Positions 1 through 9,418 of a DNA stretch of 49,974 bases are shown here, piece after piece. The translations under genes and the position numbers were made by a program. The stretch comes from Akkermansia sp. (GTDB lineage Bacteria; Verrucomicrobiota; Verrucomicrobiia; Verrucomicrobiales; Akkermansiaceae), in NCBI GenBank assembly GCA_017558555.1, contig JAFYUJ010000048.1:1-49974 (forward strand), in the 5' to 3' direction. The notes beneath the pieces are model-generated. The model was not told the origin of the DNA, ran no database searches, and worked only from the letters and a program-made list of their open reading frames with translations. Within the stretch, counting starts at the first letter, position 1. Each line of letters begins with the position of its first letter.

Positions 1-190
1 CACCCTACCCGGGGCTTACGCCCCGGGCTATCTTCTACCGCCCCGCAAGCGGGGCTCAAAGCTTGCCGCGCCTGCGGCGCGGGGAACTTTCCAAATGTGC
101 AATTTGAAATTCTAAAATTTGAAATCCGTTGTCGCGCATTCCGCGCGACAAATCCCCATTTGGCTTCATGAGGCTACCCCGATGAAAAGG
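1..190. repeat. GC-rich short palindromes, no gene
   Basis: This stretch holds several short perfect or near-perfect palindromes one after another: around 9-27 (ccggggc/gccccgg arms), 41-56 (ccccgcaagcgggg), 63-80 (ccgcgcc/ggcgcgg) and 130-150 (gtcgcgc/gcgcgac). It also has a short AT-rich tract near 98-127 in which tttgaaat occurs twice. The words ccccgcaagcgggg and ggctcaaagcttgccgc recur near 49250-49320, so this belongs to a dispersed hairpin-rich repeat family. I see no coding region here. Confidence 0.6.
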
Positions 191-230
191 AAAAACGAGG
201 TTGCCGATACATAGCAGCCTCGTTTTTTCT
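191..230 (-). terminator. Bidirectional rho-independent terminator
   Basis: An 11-bp stem pairs 194-204 with 214-224 (one G-T pair) around a 9-base loop. A T tract flanks it on either strand (223-228 on plus; the A run at 191-195 read on minus). It sits 20 bases downstream of the minus-strand CDS ending at 249, so it most likely ends the three-gene operon that starts at 5441. Confidence 0.8.
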
Positions 231-248
231 CTTATTTCGCGGGAGGTA

Positions 249-1169
249 TTAATTTCCGGGTTTGATGACACCACCCTCGAGGATTTGTTTTTCCTTGGGC
301 ACCACCCAAATGTCGATAGCCCCTTCTGCGTAGCGCGCGTAGATGGATTTGGGGTCGATATTGCGCATTTCATAGTAGAGAGCGCGGAGGCGGTTGGGGG
401 ATTCATTGTTGCGGCGGGCATGGCCGGTGAGAGCTGCAATGAGTTCCTGTCGCTGGCGGCGGGAATAGCAACCGTTGGCCACCATGTTGCGGATGAACGC
501 GCTGGCCTGCGTCTGGCTCATATCCTGCAAGAGCTGCACGAGCTTGAGCGGGTCATGCTTGAAACGTTCCGCAAGGCCGATTTTATCCTTCTTGAGGTTG
601 AGTGAGCCATCGTTCATGTAGCGGGAGCTGGGTACATCCAACTGCACATCCAACGCCTGCGCCAGGAGCTTGGCCTGACGGCCGGAACCGGCTTTCATGG
701 CCTTTTTGAGGAGTTTTTCCTGCTCATCATACAAATCCAACAACTCGCGCAGCCTCTTGCCGGCGGTTTCAGGGTCTTTCATCTCCACATGGTCCTGCAC
801 AGAGCCACGCAGATTACCATCGCCGTCTAAGAGGAGAAGGCACGGCAAGCTACGAATGCCGGAGGGCAGGCCTCGATCCTTGCCCATAATGCGCTCTGAT
901 TCTTTCTTCTGCTTTTCATCCGGCAGTTGGTAGATGGGCACCTGCAGGAAGACACAATCGCGAACAAAGGGCATAAGCTTGCGCTGCTTGATAAATTCAT
1001 CAAACGCTCGCTCATTGGCTCGGTCGATATTGGCACCATAGCAGAAGAACACAACGGGGCGATTTTTGCCCTTCTTGAGAGCATCATCGTATGAACGAGC
1101 ATTGATAGCCAGGAGGGGCTGGGCCACCAGGCAGAATAAGCTCATCAGCAGGATTAGAGTCTTTGTCAT
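249..1169 (-). CDS. Secreted thioredoxin-like protein of unknown function
   Basis: This 306-residue protein opens with a clear Sec signal peptide (residues 1-21, MTK then a hydrophobic run ending QPLLA). Residues about 23-130 read like a thioredoxin-fold domain: an ALKKGKNRPVVFF strand, a helix, then a LPSGIRSLPCLLLLDGDG segment resembling the cis-proline region. The usual CxxC is absent (CYGAN is at the expected place), so a redox role is not supported. The rest is charged and helical with no motif I recognise. It is the last gene of a minus-strand operon, 21 bases after its neighbour, and is followed by a strong terminator. Its role is probably extracytoplasmic but unknown. Confidence 0.75.
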   Translation of the reverse strand: MTKTLILLMSLFCLVAQPLLAINARSYDDALKKGKNRPVVFFCYGANIDRANERAFDEFIKQRKLMPFVRDCVFLQVPIYQLPDEKQKKESERIMGKDRGLPSGIRSLPCLLLLDGDGNLRGSVQDHVEMKDPETAGKRLRELLDLYDEQEKLLKKAMKAGSGRQAKLLAQALDVQLDVPSSRYMNDGSLNLKKDKIGLAERFKHDPLKLVQLLQDMSQTQASAFIRNMVANGCYSRRQRQELIAALTGHARRNNESPNRLRALYYEMRNIDPKSIYARYAEGAIDIWVVPKEKQILEGGVIKPGN

Positions 1170-1190
1170 CTCGGGAAAAGGGGTAAGGGG

Positions 1191-3890
1191 TTATTTCTTG
1201 GAGGTATCCTTCTTGGCGCCGGAGTCTTCTTTCTTTACCTTGATAGGCTTACCATACACATAGTAACCAACCATATCAACGGTGGGGCCAAGTTCGGGCT
1301 GGTAAGCGCCATCGACGCGGAGTTCAACGTAGCGGGCTTCGGGTTGGGATTCCTTGAAGTCGAAACGAGCGACGGAACCGGATACCTGCACCTTGCACTT
1401 GGGACGCGACCAGTTCTGGCCATCACTGGACACGGCGATGAAGAGCGGGTCCACGCCATTCCAAGCCTTTTGGAAGAGAACAACCACACCGTTGATGGTA
1501 CTGAGCTGCTCCAGCTTCACCTTCATACCGGCACCGCTGTTCATCTTGACGGGAACACAACCGCCATGGCGCTGCAACACACCCCAGTGCAGACAGCAAT
1601 GCGGCATCTGGTTCGGAGAGAGCGTTACCAACGTCTTGAGCAAACCGCGCTCTGACACAATGGAGCCGGAGAAACGGCGGAATTTGAACTTGTTCTTGGG
1701 GAACTTCTTCTTGCACTTACGGTATGCCATCTTACCAATAGCGCTGAAGGTGCGGGCATCGTCATTCTTGGCCGCAGTATAGATAGCCTCGCCCAAGGTA
1801 GCCCAGGTAGCATCCTGATCTTTCTTGGTAGTGCGGGTGCGGTTCATGGCGCTGATAATCTGCTCCAGGAACTCCTCTTGCAGTTTTTCGCTAGAGGGGT
1901 CATCCTCCGGCAGCGCGGCAATGACATCAAGACCCCAGGCAAGCACTGCGGGAGCATAGTCCGGCTTGCGCATGAGGATGCCCAGAGCCTCCTTCATGTA
2001 GTTGATTTTATCATCATTATTGGTGCAGCCGGCCATCTGAGTGTTGAGCAGTTCGTTCACATCCCAGCGGTTGGTGCCGAAGGTCTCGCACTTCTTGAAG
2101 AAAGCGGCAAAGAGCTTGTTGCGCTCGCGACGGTCCGGTACAACCTTGAGGAACTCGGGATAAACCAGGCGGCTGAGCAAGGTAGCGGCCGCATGATGGA
2201 ACTTGACGGCCATACCCTCCACGATACGATCATGCAATTCCTTCCACTTCCCCTTGTTGGTGGGGTCCTTCTGGCGCAGGTAGGAAGCATAAGACACGAG
2301 AGCAGGCCAGTTGAGCGGCTGCGTCTCAGCGGCAGCTTCATAGCAATCGAAGGCAGATTTGGTCATCTTGCGGGAGGCGAACAAATCACCAAGAGACGCC
2401 ATCTGGTCGGACACAAGTGTGCGGTGCGCATCGGTGTACAACTCCTGCTGCAAAATCAGGAAATCCCACGCATGCACGCCCCAGAACAGTTTGGAGGGTG
2501 AGTGCTGCCAATAGATGGAGTATCCTTTCTGCCACTCCGTCCCCACGCGCACGGTGAATGCGCAGTGGCCGGGTTCGCCCATGGTCATGGCGGGGATGCC
2601 ATGAGCCAAAGCGGAATAGGCGCCATATTTGGAGCAAGCACCACACACACCACCGATTTCACGGTGCGCCCAGGCAATGGCATTGCCGGTGTACTTCATC
2701 AGCGGGGCCAGGTACTCAGCGGAGAACACGGAGTCACCAGCCACATTGAGCAGACGATAGGTGAGCTGACCGCTCGCGCCGATGTAGCCTTCCACAGGAA
2801 GATTCACATTATCTCGCTGCCAAATCAGGGAGCGTTCATCACCAAACTCTGCGGTGTGGCCGGTGACAAGGCGGGTATCCCAGTACTGCAACTTCTCGAA
2901 GATGTTGTTGAGCTTGCCGGCCTGGTAGCTGCTGAAATAGTAGGCAAAGCGCTTGCGCATGCGGCTGGAGCCCCAACCATGACGAGCAAATTCCATGGCT
3001 GTGGTGGCAGCCATGCGGCGCACTACCGGGTCGCCCATGTCTTCCATGTAGCTGCGGTAAAGCTCTACCATATAGGCGAGAGCCTCATCCATCTTCTCCG
3101 TGGGGCCGGAATACATGAGCCCCGTCATCCAATCCAAATCGCTGGTCAGCGTGAAGAGAAGATTGGTGCCCATCTTCATTTCGGCAATTTCCTTCATCTT
3201 CATGGTACCCACCTTGCGCAGCAGCGTGAGACGAGCCAAATCCAAGCGGTTGGCGGGGTCTTCCAGGAACTTCCACACGGCTTCTTCATCTGCCTTGCCC
3301 AGCTTTTCCATGATACGCTCCGTGAGCAATTTCTGCACTTCCGCCGGTTTTTTCCACTGGTCCGGGAAAATATCTTCATTGGTATATCCGTTGGTGGTCT
3401 TGCCTTTTCGGGCAGTCAGCTCGCGGTCATACTTCTGGATGAGATTCTTGGCCAGTCGTCCGATGTTGGAGTTGTAGCTCTTGTCACGCGGCTTGGGTAC
3501 TTTCTGCTGCGCAGGGATAACGGGGATATCCTCTTCCACGATATCCTCCAGCTTCAGGTCGGCATCTTCTACTGTGTAAGAGGCTGCGGCATTATCACCG
3601 GCCGCGACAGGGCCATCCTCATCATCCTCACCGTATGTCACCTCGGTGGCCGAGACTTCATGCACTTCGTTGGAATCATCGGACTCCTCGCCCGCCGCGT
3701 CATCAGTATAGCCGTCTTCTTCAATCACCACGCCTTCAAAGACATCGTTTTCTGACTGGGCCACCACCGGTTTCTTGGTATCAGGCGGCGAAAATTTGGC
3801 GATAAGCGTCGGCACGAACATACCGGAGAAAAAGCCGCAAATAATCGATGCGACCACCCCCAGCAAAAGATTGACAAGTTTCGGACTCAT
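1191..3890 (-). CDS. Membrane-anchored transglutaminase-like protein with C-terminal discoidin-like domain
   Basis: This 899-residue protein has one N-terminal membrane segment (about residues 5-27) followed by a very acidic, low-complexity linker (about 40-125). A transglutaminase-like core is suggested around residues 410-445: a Cys-rich GVCGACSKYGAYSALAHG stretch, then GIPA, then a GHCAF histidine. This spacing is typical of the papain/transglutaminase-like fold; the third acidic residue is not clear. The middle is helical and TPR-like. The last ~110 residues (SSDGQNWSRPKCKVQVSG, then RYVELRVDG) resemble an F5/8 type C (discoidin) sugar- or surface-binding domain. The gene starts 27 bases after the upstream zinc-ribbon gene and probably shares its promoter. 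Inferred role: cell-surface processing or binding. Confidence 0.7.
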   Translation of the reverse strand: MSPKLVNLLLGVVASIICGFFSGMFVPTLIAKFSPPDTKKPVVAQSENDVFEGVVIEEDGYTDDAAGEESDDSNEVHEVSATEVTYGEDDEDGPVAAGDNAAASYTVEDADLKLEDIVEEDIPVIPAQQKVPKPRDKSYNSNIGRLAKNLIQKYDRELTARKGKTTNGYTNEDIFPDQWKKPAEVQKLLTERIMEKLGKADEEAVWKFLEDPANRLDLARLTLLRKVGTMKMKEIAEMKMGTNLLFTLTSDLDWMTGLMYSGPTEKMDEALAYMVELYRSYMEDMGDPVVRRMAATTAMEFARHGWGSSRMRKRFAYYFSSYQAGKLNNIFEKLQYWDTRLVTGHTAEFGDERSLIWQRDNVNLPVEGYIGASGQLTYRLLNVAGDSVFSAEYLAPLMKYTGNAIAWAHREIGGVCGACSKYGAYSALAHGIPAMTMGEPGHCAFTVRVGTEWQKGYSIYWQHSPSKLFWGVHAWDFLILQQELYTDAHRTLVSDQMASLGDLFASRKMTKSAFDCYEAAAETQPLNWPALVSYASYLRQKDPTNKGKWKELHDRIVEGMAVKFHHAAATLLSRLVYPEFLKVVPDRRERNKLFAAFFKKCETFGTNRWDVNELLNTQMAGCTNNDDKINYMKEALGILMRKPDYAPAVLAWGLDVIAALPEDDPSSEKLQEEFLEQIISAMNRTRTTKKDQDATWATLGEAIYTAAKNDDARTFSAIGKMAYRKCKKKFPKNKFKFRRFSGSIVSERGLLKTLVTLSPNQMPHCCLHWGVLQRHGGCVPVKMNSGAGMKVKLEQLSTINGVVVLFQKAWNGVDPLFIAVSSDGQNWSRPKCKVQVSGSVARFDFKESQPEARYVELRVDGAYQPELGPTVDMVGYYVYGKPIKVKKEDSGAKKDTSKK

Positions 3891-3917
3891 ATTAAAATAT
3901 CAGGATAGGGTTAAAAG

Positions 3918-5441
3918 TTATTGACGCTGTTTCAGCGTTTCCAAAGTGTTTTTAGCAGCATGGCTGATGATGGAATCCGGGTGCTGAGTCAGCTTCTCAA
4001 CAGCCGGCAGGGATTTGGCGGAACCATACTCACCCATATAGTTCAGGATGGTACTGATCAATTGCAATTTTTCAGTCTTGGACAAAAGCGCAATAATTTC
4101 ATCTTCGGCCTTATCTCCCAGCGATGCCAAAATACTATTCCAGGCCACAGGATTCACGGACCACATCTCCACAACCGGAGCGACCATTTCCTCAGGCACC
4201 TCCCGTATCAACAATTCCATGACTGCGGCGGACGTTGGCTCTCTGCGCGAGCGGCAATTGTGAAAATAATTGCGACAGAAATCTATCGTACGTTTATCCT
4301 GCGCAGGGGCATAGGTCACCAACGCCTCTATAAGGCTGCGGTAGGTATCTTGTTCACTCTGCCAAGGTTCCTGCAATACACTCAACAGAGTAGAGTGTAC
4401 ATCCTTGCGCAACGCACGAACGTTGGCATTTTTAAGCGTCTGTGCAGCTGTTCGCACACGCAAGGGGTCCAAGCAACGAATCTCTGCAAGATTAGCCTGA
4501 ACAAACGCCGGATTGTGGGGATTGCCCAACACATCTGAACTGTACAGACACACCATATTGGCATGCTCCGGCATAAAGCTCACCTCGTAGAGCGCCTCTT
4601 CCGGTTTTGCATACGCCACCCGCCCGAAACGAGCAAGGAGACGAGAGATATTGCGGAGACCGCCTCGAGCATTCGTCACCACAAACAAAGCTCCATCAGC
4701 CCGCGTATACGCGCGGGTATACTCGGCCTCCAGCAAACGCGTAAGAGCATCACGTATAATACTGCGAGAGGCGGAATCCTGATGGGTCATATAGATGGCG
4801 TAGTGAGCCATGTGAGGATTCTTATCCCTAGATTCGTAGAAAACTTGCAAATCTTCAGGTTTCATCACAGCGCCGGGCTTGGGCGCAGCCACAGTCTCAG
4901 GCTCCACCCGGGCTTTTTTCTCGACTTTCCTGGGTTCATCCGGCAGAGGCTCTACATGCTTGTAACGCCAAATCTCCGGTGCAAACCAGCCAAGCACCAT
5001 CATAGCTATGCCCACGATGCTTATCAATAACTTGTGCCGGCGGAATGAAATAAAGACCAAACCTGCCGCTAACCAGCAAATACCTACAGAAATAAAACGC
5101 TGAGAATCAATATCCAGTCGGCTGATTGGTGTAGAGAATGTCGGGCTATCTCCCAACATAAAGAAAAACATGCACACCAGGAAAATAGTAATCCCTAGCG
5201 CACAACGCAACTTACCGGACACATTGAAAAGAACATCATCCTGCAAATCCCGGCGAATACGCATCGCGCGGTCATGTTGACGCCGCGAAGCACGCCGAAA
5301 CTCTGACGTATCAGACAATCTCTCCTCTTCCCCAATCTGAGGAGCAGAAGCAAACTCGGACTTGACGCAATCCGGACAAACAGTCATCGATTCCGATGAA
5401 CTGTAAAACTTAGCACCACATTTGGAACATTCTGACTCCAC
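3918..5441 (-). CDS. Membrane protein with N-terminal zinc ribbon and C-terminal HEAT-like helices
   Basis: This 507-residue protein has a zinc ribbon at the N terminus (CSKCG, then CPDC about 18 residues later), a basic stretch, and three hydrophobic segments near residues 80-100, 115-135 and 140-158. The C-terminal half is a long soluble helical region whose end (LPAVEKLTQHPD, then ISHAAKNTLETL) looks like HEAT repeats. I start it at the GTG at 5439-5441 rather than a GTG two codons upstream. A TTGCCA-17-TATAAA promoter ends 7 bases before this GTG, and the upstream GTG would lie before the predicted transcript start. It is the first gene of the three-gene envelope operon. Function unknown. 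Confidence 0.7.
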   Translation of the reverse strand: MESECSKCGAKFYSSSESMTVCPDCVKSEFASAPQIGEEERLSDTSEFRRASRRQHDRAMRIRRDLQDDVLFNVSGKLRCALGITIFLVCMFFFMLGDSPTFSTPISRLDIDSQRFISVGICWLAAGLVFISFRRHKLLISIVGIAMMVLGWFAPEIWRYKHVEPLPDEPRKVEKKARVEPETVAAPKPGAVMKPEDLQVFYESRDKNPHMAHYAIYMTHQDSASRSIIRDALTRLLEAEYTRAYTRADGALFVVTNARGGLRNISRLLARFGRVAYAKPEEALYEVSFMPEHANMVCLYSSDVLGNPHNPAFVQANLAEIRCLDPLRVRTAAQTLKNANVRALRKDVHSTLLSVLQEPWQSEQDTYRSLIEALVTYAPAQDKRTIDFCRNYFHNCRSRREPTSAAVMELLIREVPEEMVAPVVEMWSVNPVAWNSILASLGDKAEDEIIALLSKTEKLQLISTILNYMGEYGSAKSLPAVEKLTQHPDSIISHAAKNTLETLKQRQ

Positions 5442-5448
5442 GGCCACA

Positions 5449-5477
5449 TTTATAGCAGATTAGAAGCGCTATGGCAA
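5449..5477 (-). promoter_or_regulatory. Promoter, leaderless geometry
   Basis: Read on the minus strand, TTGCCA (5472-5477), a 17-base spacer and TATAAA (5449-5454). Seven bases separate the -10 box from the GTG start at 5441, so transcription should begin at or next to the start codon. Confidence 0.6.
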
Positions 5478-5535
5478 GTAAAGAATAAAAGCTATGCGTT
5501 GATTTATGAACAAGCCATTCCGGCTGTCTCTGCAC

Positions 5536-5578
5536 AAAAAACAGCGTGCATAGCCGAGAGACCATGCACGCTGTTTTG
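5536..5578 (-). terminator. Rho-independent terminator of the SNF2 gene
   Basis: A perfect 14-bp stem pairs 5538-5551 (aaaacagcgtgcat) with 5564-5577 around a 12-base loop. The A run at 5536-5540 becomes the U tract on the minus strand. It lies just after the SNF2 ATPase stop codon and could also work on the plus strand. Confidence 0.85.
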
Positions 5579-5591
5579 TAAAATGAATTTA

Positions 5592-8500
5592 TCAGACATC
5601 CACCACGGTATCATCCCCGTCTGCGTCATCCCCGCCATGAGCAAGAATGAACTGCAAATCATTGAGGTCGAGACTGGAGGCAAAGCCTTCATCACCCAGC
5701 ACATTCGTGACGAGCTGATTCTTCTGGTGCTGAAGCACTCGAATCTTCTCTTCCACAGAATCACGGGTAAGCAAGCGGTAAGCAATCACCTTGTTTTTCT
5801 GACCGATTCGGTGCGTACGGTCGATAGCCTGGCTTTCCACTGCCGGGTTCCACCACGGATCGTACAGAATGACGTAGGAAGCAGAGGTAAGGTTCAAACC
5901 TGCACCACCGGCCTTGAGGGAGAGGAGGAACACGCTCGGTTCCTTGGTGGTCTGGAAGCGCTCAATTTCAGCCTTACGGTCCTTGGTCTGACCGGTGAGG
6001 TAGTTGAACGGACGGCTTTCAGCCTCGAGACGGGCCTTGATGATTTCCAGCATGGATACGAACTGGGAGAACACAAGCACCTTGTGGCCTTCCTCACGCA
6101 ACTGATCCAGCAGGTAGAAGAGCGCGTTGAGCTTGGCGCTGTCTTCCTTGGCGTACTTGGCATCCACCAGGCCGGGGTGACAGCAAATCTGGCGCAAGCG
6201 CATGAGCCCCTGCAAGATGGCGAAGGAGTTCTTCTTGACAGATTCGTCGGAATCCACACCGAGAAGAGCCTTCTGAATGCGGCGCAGCTCGGCCTTGTAG
6301 AGCTGGCGCTGAATGCCTTCCATCTTGGCGTATACTTCCTCTTCTGTACGGGGCGGCAAGTCTTTGGCCACCTGTTGTTTGGTACGGCGCAGCAAGAAAG
6401 GCTTGAGACGGGCAGCCAGGCGGTTCTGGCTCTGGGAATCCTTGCGCTTGTCGAAACGCTTCTTGAAGTAGGCACGGCTACCAAGCACACCGGGCATGGC
6501 AAAGGCCATGAGCGACCACATATCCAGCAAGCGGTTTTCGATGGGCGTACCGGAAAGCACCAGTCGATTGTGAGCGGTGATTTCGCGGGCAGCCTTGGCG
6601 GCCTTGGAATCCGGGTTCTTAATCTGCTGACCTTCATCGAGAATGACCGTAAGCCACTTGATGGCGTTAATCTGCTCACCACACACGCGAAGCTGGGCAT
6701 AGTTGATGACCACCATATCGTAGTTGGCAAGGATGTGCTCCACCACGGCCTGCTCCTTGTTGCGAATGACCAACACACGCACACCAGGGGCAAACTTCTC
6801 CGTTTCGCTGGCCCACACGTCCAACACGGACTTCGGGCACACAATCAGTACAGGAGGAATGGCAAGTTTCTTGCGGCCCTGCTTGTTGCGGCGGATGAAC
6901 TCCTCTCGCAACCAGAGGACATAAGTGATGGACTGGATAGTTTTACCCAAGCCCATATCGTCGGCAAGGATACCACCGAACCCATTGACTGCCAGATAGG
7001 CCAGGAAGTGGAAGCCTTCAATCTGGTACGGACGCAACGTAGCCTGCAAGGTAGTGGGAACATCCGGTTTGACATCAATCTTGATTTCTGCCGTGCGTTC
7101 CTTAATCTTCTGCCAGGCCTTCGGGTCAAACACCTCTGCTGCGCGGGGATCAGCCAGCTGCAAGGCATGCATACGGTGTGTCTCGCCGGACAAATCGAAG
7201 GGGTCCAGGCCCAACTTGGTCACAGCATCGCGCTGTGCATCGTCCAGCTTGATTTCCAGGCGCATCCAGCGGCCATCATCCATGCGGACATAGCCACCGC
7301 GAGCGGAAACAAGTGAGCGAATCTGCTCTTTGGTGAGTGTGACACCCTCCACATCAATCACCACGCGCAGGTCGAACCAGTCAATCTCCTGATTCACCAC
7401 CTCGAAGCGAATAGCAGCGGCCACGGGATCATCCAGCAGAGACTTGAGATTATCATCCATCTCAATCTTGATGCTGTCCGGGATATTCTTGGCCCATTCA
7501 GCAAACTTTTCGGGGAACTGCTTGGTGATGCGGCTCTTGAACGCAGCCAAGGGAGCATCATAGGTGAAGTTCATCTCCTCCAGCAAGCCGGGGATGGGGT
7601 AGAGATAATCGCGAATGAAGCGGAGAAGCGTGCGATCCTTGACCTGAACCTGCTCCACGACTTCCCAGTCATCCTTGCCAAGGCGCTCCTTGCGGCGGCC
7701 GGGATCATCCTGCGCCGTCACCTCCAGCAACACGTGCTCGGTATCGGCACTGGTAAGGCCACGCACAATCTTCATGGTGAACGTGGGCTTCATCTCAATA
7801 TCCACCACGCGTTTCTCCATGCTGGGCGGCAGTGTGGCGCCAATCTTGCGCAGGAATTCCACGCCATCCAAGCTGTCAATCACGCTCTTGGGAATGGAGT
7901 AGCGGGGCTCCACCTCCGTGCTCTCCAGCCAACGGGGAGGCCCGGGGAACACCGTTTCGTCGGATTGATAAAGCTCTACCAGGCCCGGCAACTGACGCAC
8001 AGAGTGAGTCACATGTACGCCGGCAGCCGTCACCAGCTGCAGGCCATAGCAATCCGGCACAATGGGATCATCGATACAAATCCACTTGAGCGGCTCACGC
8101 ACCACCTTGAAGTAGCAATCATCCAGGTTGACAAGATAGCCCTTGAGCGCCGGCTGGTGGAAGAGGCGGTTCATCACGCAGCAGGCTTCCTCCTGGTCCA
8201 GGTCCAGAATAACGGTATCTTCACGCTCGGCATAGCCCTGCAACACATTGAGCAGGATATCCGACTGGGGATCCATCTTGAGAGCGCCTTTCAGGAACTC
8301 TGCCATGATATCATCCAACTGCGAACGCTCGCGGATAGACACCCAATCCTCGCTATCCTGATAGCGGAAGTCAAAATGAGCCTCGTTGATGGTGGAAACC
8401 ATGCGCATGTGCAACGCGCGGCGGGGCGGCTGCGGCGGGCGCTCATTCACGCTCTGAATGCGGTCATACCAAGTGCCGATTTCTTTTTCGCGCTCCCACT

Positions 8501-9137
8501 CGCTGATTTTTTGCTGCACCTTTTCCAAATCTGTCACCACGCTCATGAAATCCGGGAACAGGATACGCTTCTTAGTGAAAGCATAGGCAATGTAGTTCCA
8601 GAATTCCAAGATATTGCGCGGGGGAGTGGGCCACAAATCAAGCGCATCGTAGCCCGTAATTTCCCAACGGGGATTCAGGCGCACAAGGTCATGGTCATGG
8701 ATTTCCTGTTCAATGGCAAAACGTCGATAGCGTTTCTCCAGCTTGGTGACAAAGTCAGCTTCGCGGGAATCCAAATCGCGGCCCAATTTATCTTCGAGGA
8801 TATCGGAAAGCGGAATTTCGTTCAGCTCATTGGGGCTCTCCGGCATATTGGTGCCTCGATACATGCGCTCCACCATGGTAGCGATGAGACATGCGCCGGC
8901 CACATCTTCATCTTCCGCCGTAGCAGAGCCATACCAGCGGTTGCCTTGCAAACGAAGACTGGTGCGATACACACCGGTGCGCGTTTCAACACGCCCCTGA
9001 ATGAACAGGTGGTTACCAAATATCTGAGTAACAGCACCTTCTTTCTGTAGTCTTTCGCCTTCGTTGCGCACTTCTTCCGAATAGGCATTCAGGAAGTTGA
9101 GTGTCGCGCGGTCAGGATTGAGAGCAGAACTTAACAT
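5592..9137 (-). CDS. SNF2-family DNA translocase/helicase
   Basis: This protein of about 1181 residues has a long N-terminal region and a C-terminal SNF2 ATPase of the bacterial RapA/HepA-like type. Seen in sequence: motif I ADDMGLGKTIQS (about residue 727), motif II DEGQ (about 836), motif III LSGTPIENR, and the RecA2 end QAIDRTHRIGQKNKVIAYRL (about 1100-1120). Such proteins use ATP to move along double-stranded DNA and remodel complexes, for example displacing RNA polymerase; the exact partner here is unknown. An upstream ATG at 9308 would add 57 residues, but a good promoter (9217-9245) lies inside that extension, so I chose the ATG at 9135-9137. The gene is single, with its own promoter and terminator. 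Confidence 0.9.
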   Translation of the reverse strand: MLSSALNPDRATLNFLNAYSEEVRNEGERLQKEGAVTQIFGNHLFIQGRVETRTGVYRTSLRLQGNRWYGSATAEDEDVAGACLIATMVERMYRGTNMPESPNELNEIPLSDILEDKLGRDLDSREADFVTKLEKRYRRFAIEQEIHDHDLVRLNPRWEITGYDALDLWPTPPRNILEFWNYIAYAFTKKRILFPDFMSVVTDLEKVQQKISEWEREKEIGTWYDRIQSVNERPPQPPRRALHMRMVSTINEAHFDFRYQDSEDWVSIRERSQLDDIMAEFLKGALKMDPQSDILLNVLQGYAEREDTVILDLDQEEACCVMNRLFHQPALKGYLVNLDDCYFKVVREPLKWICIDDPIVPDCYGLQLVTAAGVHVTHSVRQLPGLVELYQSDETVFPGPPRWLESTEVEPRYSIPKSVIDSLDGVEFLRKIGATLPPSMEKRVVDIEMKPTFTMKIVRGLTSADTEHVLLEVTAQDDPGRRKERLGKDDWEVVEQVQVKDRTLLRFIRDYLYPIPGLLEEMNFTYDAPLAAFKSRITKQFPEKFAEWAKNIPDSIKIEMDDNLKSLLDDPVAAAIRFEVVNQEIDWFDLRVVIDVEGVTLTKEQIRSLVSARGGYVRMDDGRWMRLEIKLDDAQRDAVTKLGLDPFDLSGETHRMHALQLADPRAAEVFDPKAWQKIKERTAEIKIDVKPDVPTTLQATLRPYQIEGFHFLAYLAVNGFGGILADDMGLGKTIQSITYVLWLREEFIRRNKQGRKKLAIPPVLIVCPKSVLDVWASETEKFAPGVRVLVIRNKEQAVVEHILANYDMVVINYAQLRVCGEQINAIKWLTVILDEGQQIKNPDSKAAKAAREITAHNRLVLSGTPIENRLLDMWSLMAFAMPGVLGSRAYFKKRFDKRKDSQSQNRLAARLKPFLLRRTKQQVAKDLPPRTEEEVYAKMEGIQRQLYKAELRRIQKALLGVDSDESVKKNSFAILQGLMRLRQICCHPGLVDAKYAKEDSAKLNALFYLLDQLREEGHKVLVFSQFVSMLEIIKARLEAESRPFNYLTGQTKDRKAEIERFQTTKEPSVFLLSLKAGGAGLNLTSASYVILYDPWWNPAVESQAIDRTHRIGQKNKVIAYRLLTRDSVEEKIRVLQHQKNQLVTNVLGDEGFASSLDLNDLQFILAHGGDDADGDDTVVDV

Positions 9138-9216
9138 GAGATAAGGATAAATTGAGCTGAACACAGCACAGCGCATGTGGGTACACCTGTACCAAAGCGT
9201 GCAACTGCATATTTGT

Positions 9217-9245
9217 ATGCTAACACAGAGTTGTCTCTTTTTCAA
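9217..9245 (-). promoter_or_regulatory. Promoter of the SNF2 gene
   Basis: Minus strand TTGAAA (9240-9245), 17-base spacer, TAGCAT (9217-9222). It predicts a leader of about 70 bases before the start at 9137 and argues against the longer N terminus. The surrounding 9138-9418 holds no gene apart from this and the divergent promoter at 9382. Confidence 0.55.
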
Positions 9246-9381
9246 GTTCTCTCGTGATTTTTTTTGATTTTTTTCAAAATCAGCCACACAAAAACACTTA
9301 TCTAACACTTTTTCATCCCGTCATGGAACAAAAGAGAGTCCCTGCTCTGCCGGACAGCCCGGGCAATGACAGCACAGAGTC

Positions 9382-9410
9382 TTGAAAAAGCGTACATTTC
9401 AGCATACAAT
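9382..9410 (+). promoter_or_regulatory. Promoter, leaderless geometry
   Basis: TTGAAA (9382-9387), 17-base spacer, TACAAT (9405-9410), then 8 bases to the ATG at 9419. The predicted start of transcription is at the start codon. Confidence 0.65.
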
Positions 9411-9418
9411 GAGCCGTC

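Noticed and set aside
2502..3755. 417-codon open frame on the plus strand
   Set aside because: It is the antisense of the 899-residue envelope gene. Its translation is His/Gly-rich without domains, while the minus strand shows a membrane anchor and recognisable folds.
9138..9308. 57-residue N-terminal extension of the SNF2 protein
   Set aside because: It is Cys- and Lys-rich, unlike the rest of the protein, and a TTGAAA-17-TAGCAT promoter lies inside it.
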